Source: an uncultured Bacteroidales bacterium | Lineage (GTDB): Bacteria > Bacteroidota > Bacteroidia > Bacteroidales > UBA932 | DNA: 64,000 nt | Direction of reading: 5' to 3' | NCBI GenBank assembly: GCA_934725575.1 | Contig: CAKVCK010000002.1 | Location: forward strand, 62,001-126,000 | The notes under the pieces: model-generated | What the model was told of the DNA's origin: nothing | The model's input: only the letters and a program-made list of their open reading frames with translations | The model's database searches: none | Translations under genes and position numbers: made by a program | Part shown: positions 63,295 through 64,000 of the stretch, in pieces | Layout of the letters: each line of letters begins with the position of its first letter | Numbering within the stretch: position 1 is the first letter of the stretch

Positions 63295-63684
63295 ATGAGG
63301 AAATTTTTGAATATATTGGCGGGAATAATGCTCATTGCGGTTTCCGCGTTGTTTGCCGGCTGCAAGGACGATGATGGTTTCATCCTCCCTTACAACCTTA
63401 GGATAGAAGACTCGACCGTGCAGTCCGGAGAGAGGCTGAACATTCAAGGCCAGGGCTTTCTGCCCGGTGACGCTCTGGTCTTCGAGACGCTGGACGCGGA
63501 GTATAGGTTCCAGGCCATTCTGGAGGAGGGCGACATCACCGCCGATGGCATCAGCGTCACCCTTCCCGACAATTTCGTCTATGAGGAGACCTACAGAATA
63601 TATCTGGTCCGTGGCCTTGAGCGGGCCGAGATCGGCAGAATGAAAGTCTCGCTTGGCGACGCTATGCAGCAAGCGATGCAATGA
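63295..63684 (+). CDS. Small IPT/TIG-like lipoprotein at the end of the PUL
   Basis: A 129-residue lipoprotein (lipobox FAGC, Cys23). The remainder resembles a single Ig-like IPT/TIG fold: VQSGERLNIQGQGFLPGDALVFE and VTLPDNFVYEETYRIYLVRG. It follows the previous gene by eight bases and ends the operon before a terminator. It may be an accessory surface protein; no exact family is assigned. Confidence 0.72.
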   Translation: MRKFLNILAGIMLIAVSALFAGCKDDDGFILPYNLRIEDSTVQSGERLNIQGQGFLPGDALVFETLDAEYRFQAILEEGDITADGISVTLPDNFVYEETYRIYLVRGLERAEIGRMKVSLGDAMQQAMQ

Positions 63685-63720
63685 TCATATCTGGTTTTCA
63701 GTATTAATTTGGTTAGTATG

Positions 63721-63766
63721 CACGGCCATATTCAGGAACTCTCCCGGGATGTGGCCGTGTTGTTTT
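63721..63766 (+). terminator. Terminator at the end of the PUL operon
   Basis: CACGGCCA (63721-63728) and TGGCCGTG (63752-63759) form a perfect eight-base-pair stem with a 23-base loop, followed on the plus strand by TTGTTTT. It also serves the convergent cardiolipin synthase gene as a boundary. Confidence 0.65.
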
Positions 63767-64000
63767 ACAGCAGCGGTGCGAAGAGGCGCATCAGGCTTTC
63801 GAGGAGGCGGGAGTACCACGGACGACGGTTCCATTCCTCAAGGGTCAGCTCACGGCACTGATGGAGGTCGTATAGGAATATTCCTTTGTTCATCAGGGCT
63901 GTCTCCTCATCGTAGATGTAGGAGTTGACCTCATAGTTTATGGCGAAACTGCGGAAGTCCAGGTTGGCGGAACCGATGCTTGAGAGGTAGTCGTCGCAGA
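63765..64000 (-). CDS. cls: Cardiolipin synthase, C-terminal part
   Basis: The minus strand encodes the last 77-78 residues of a protein whose 5-prime part lies beyond the window. The visible sequence starts CDDYLSSIGSANLDFRSF, the second phospholipase D motif region (GSANLDFRS), and ends with LTLEEWNRRPWYSRLLESLM then RLFAPLL and TAA, the typical C terminus of bacterial cardiolipin synthase. The enzyme joins two phosphatidylglycerol molecules in the inner membrane. Confidence 0.9.
   Translation of the reverse strand, partial: CDDYLSSIGSANLDFRSFAINYEVNSYIYDEETALMNKGIFLYDLHQCRELTLEEWNRRPWYSRLLESLMRLFAPLL

Overview
The window is a chromosomal segment from a member of the Bacteroidota, most likely a Bacteroidales bacterium of moderately high GC. 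Support comes from three SusC/SusD-type pairs, a hybrid two-component system, a type III glutamine synthetase, BtuB/BtuG-type cobalamin uptake, many lipoproteins, and several promoters of the Bacteroidota form TTTG or TTG, about 18-20 bases, then TAnnTTTG. No rRNA, tRNA, CRISPR array or integrated phage was seen.

Layout. (1) 1-12239, minus strand: the division and cell wall (dcw) cluster, transcribed mraZ-rsmH-ftsL-ftsI-murE-mraY-murD-ftsW-murG-murC-ftsQ, with four TGGAA repeats at an exact 10-base period in front of mraZ. (2) 12352-17166, minus: an isolated SusC/SusD pair. (3) 17167-19677: a non-coding block with a long pyrimidine tract and a 137-base tandem array of paired hairpins, next to a REP-associated tyrosine transposase (RAYT). 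(4) 19858-23428, minus: cobalamin riboswitch, btuB-like receptor and btuG-like surface lipoprotein. (5) 23589-27728, plus: a GDPD-HAD fusion protein, then glutamine synthetase III preceded by what looks like a glutamine-codon attenuator. (6) 27741-32513: intergenic repeats and hairpins, a CsgG/DUF4810/DUF799 lipoprotein operon, a small DUF3791-like pair and an outer-membrane barrel protein.

(7) 32630-63766: a large polysaccharide utilization locus (PUL) for a uronic-acid-containing polymer. The minus-strand half holds kduD, a DUF4861 protein, a hexuronate transporter, a GH105 hydrolase, kduI and a heparinase II/III-like lyase. The plus-strand half holds a LacI-type regulator, a PL8 lyase, a hybrid two-component regulator, two BNR_4 propeller proteins, a BACON surface protein, two SusC/SusD pairs, a DUF1735-type lipoprotein and a small lipoprotein. 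Inferred flow: surface binding and lyase cleavage, SusC/D import, further lyase and GH105 cleavage to free unsaturated uronate, inner-membrane import by the MFS carrier, then KduI and KduD toward 2-keto-3-deoxygluconate. KDG kinase and aldolase, and any sulfatase, are absent. (8) The window ends inside a cardiolipin synthase gene.

Most notable: the putative glutamine-sensing transcription attenuator upstream of glnN, the RAYT with its adjacent 137-base hairpin array, two unrelated-stem hairpins that share one loop sequence, a dispersed repeat whose terminal hairpin shows compensatory changes between its two copies, and a strong excess of the hexamer GAATAT in all reading frames.
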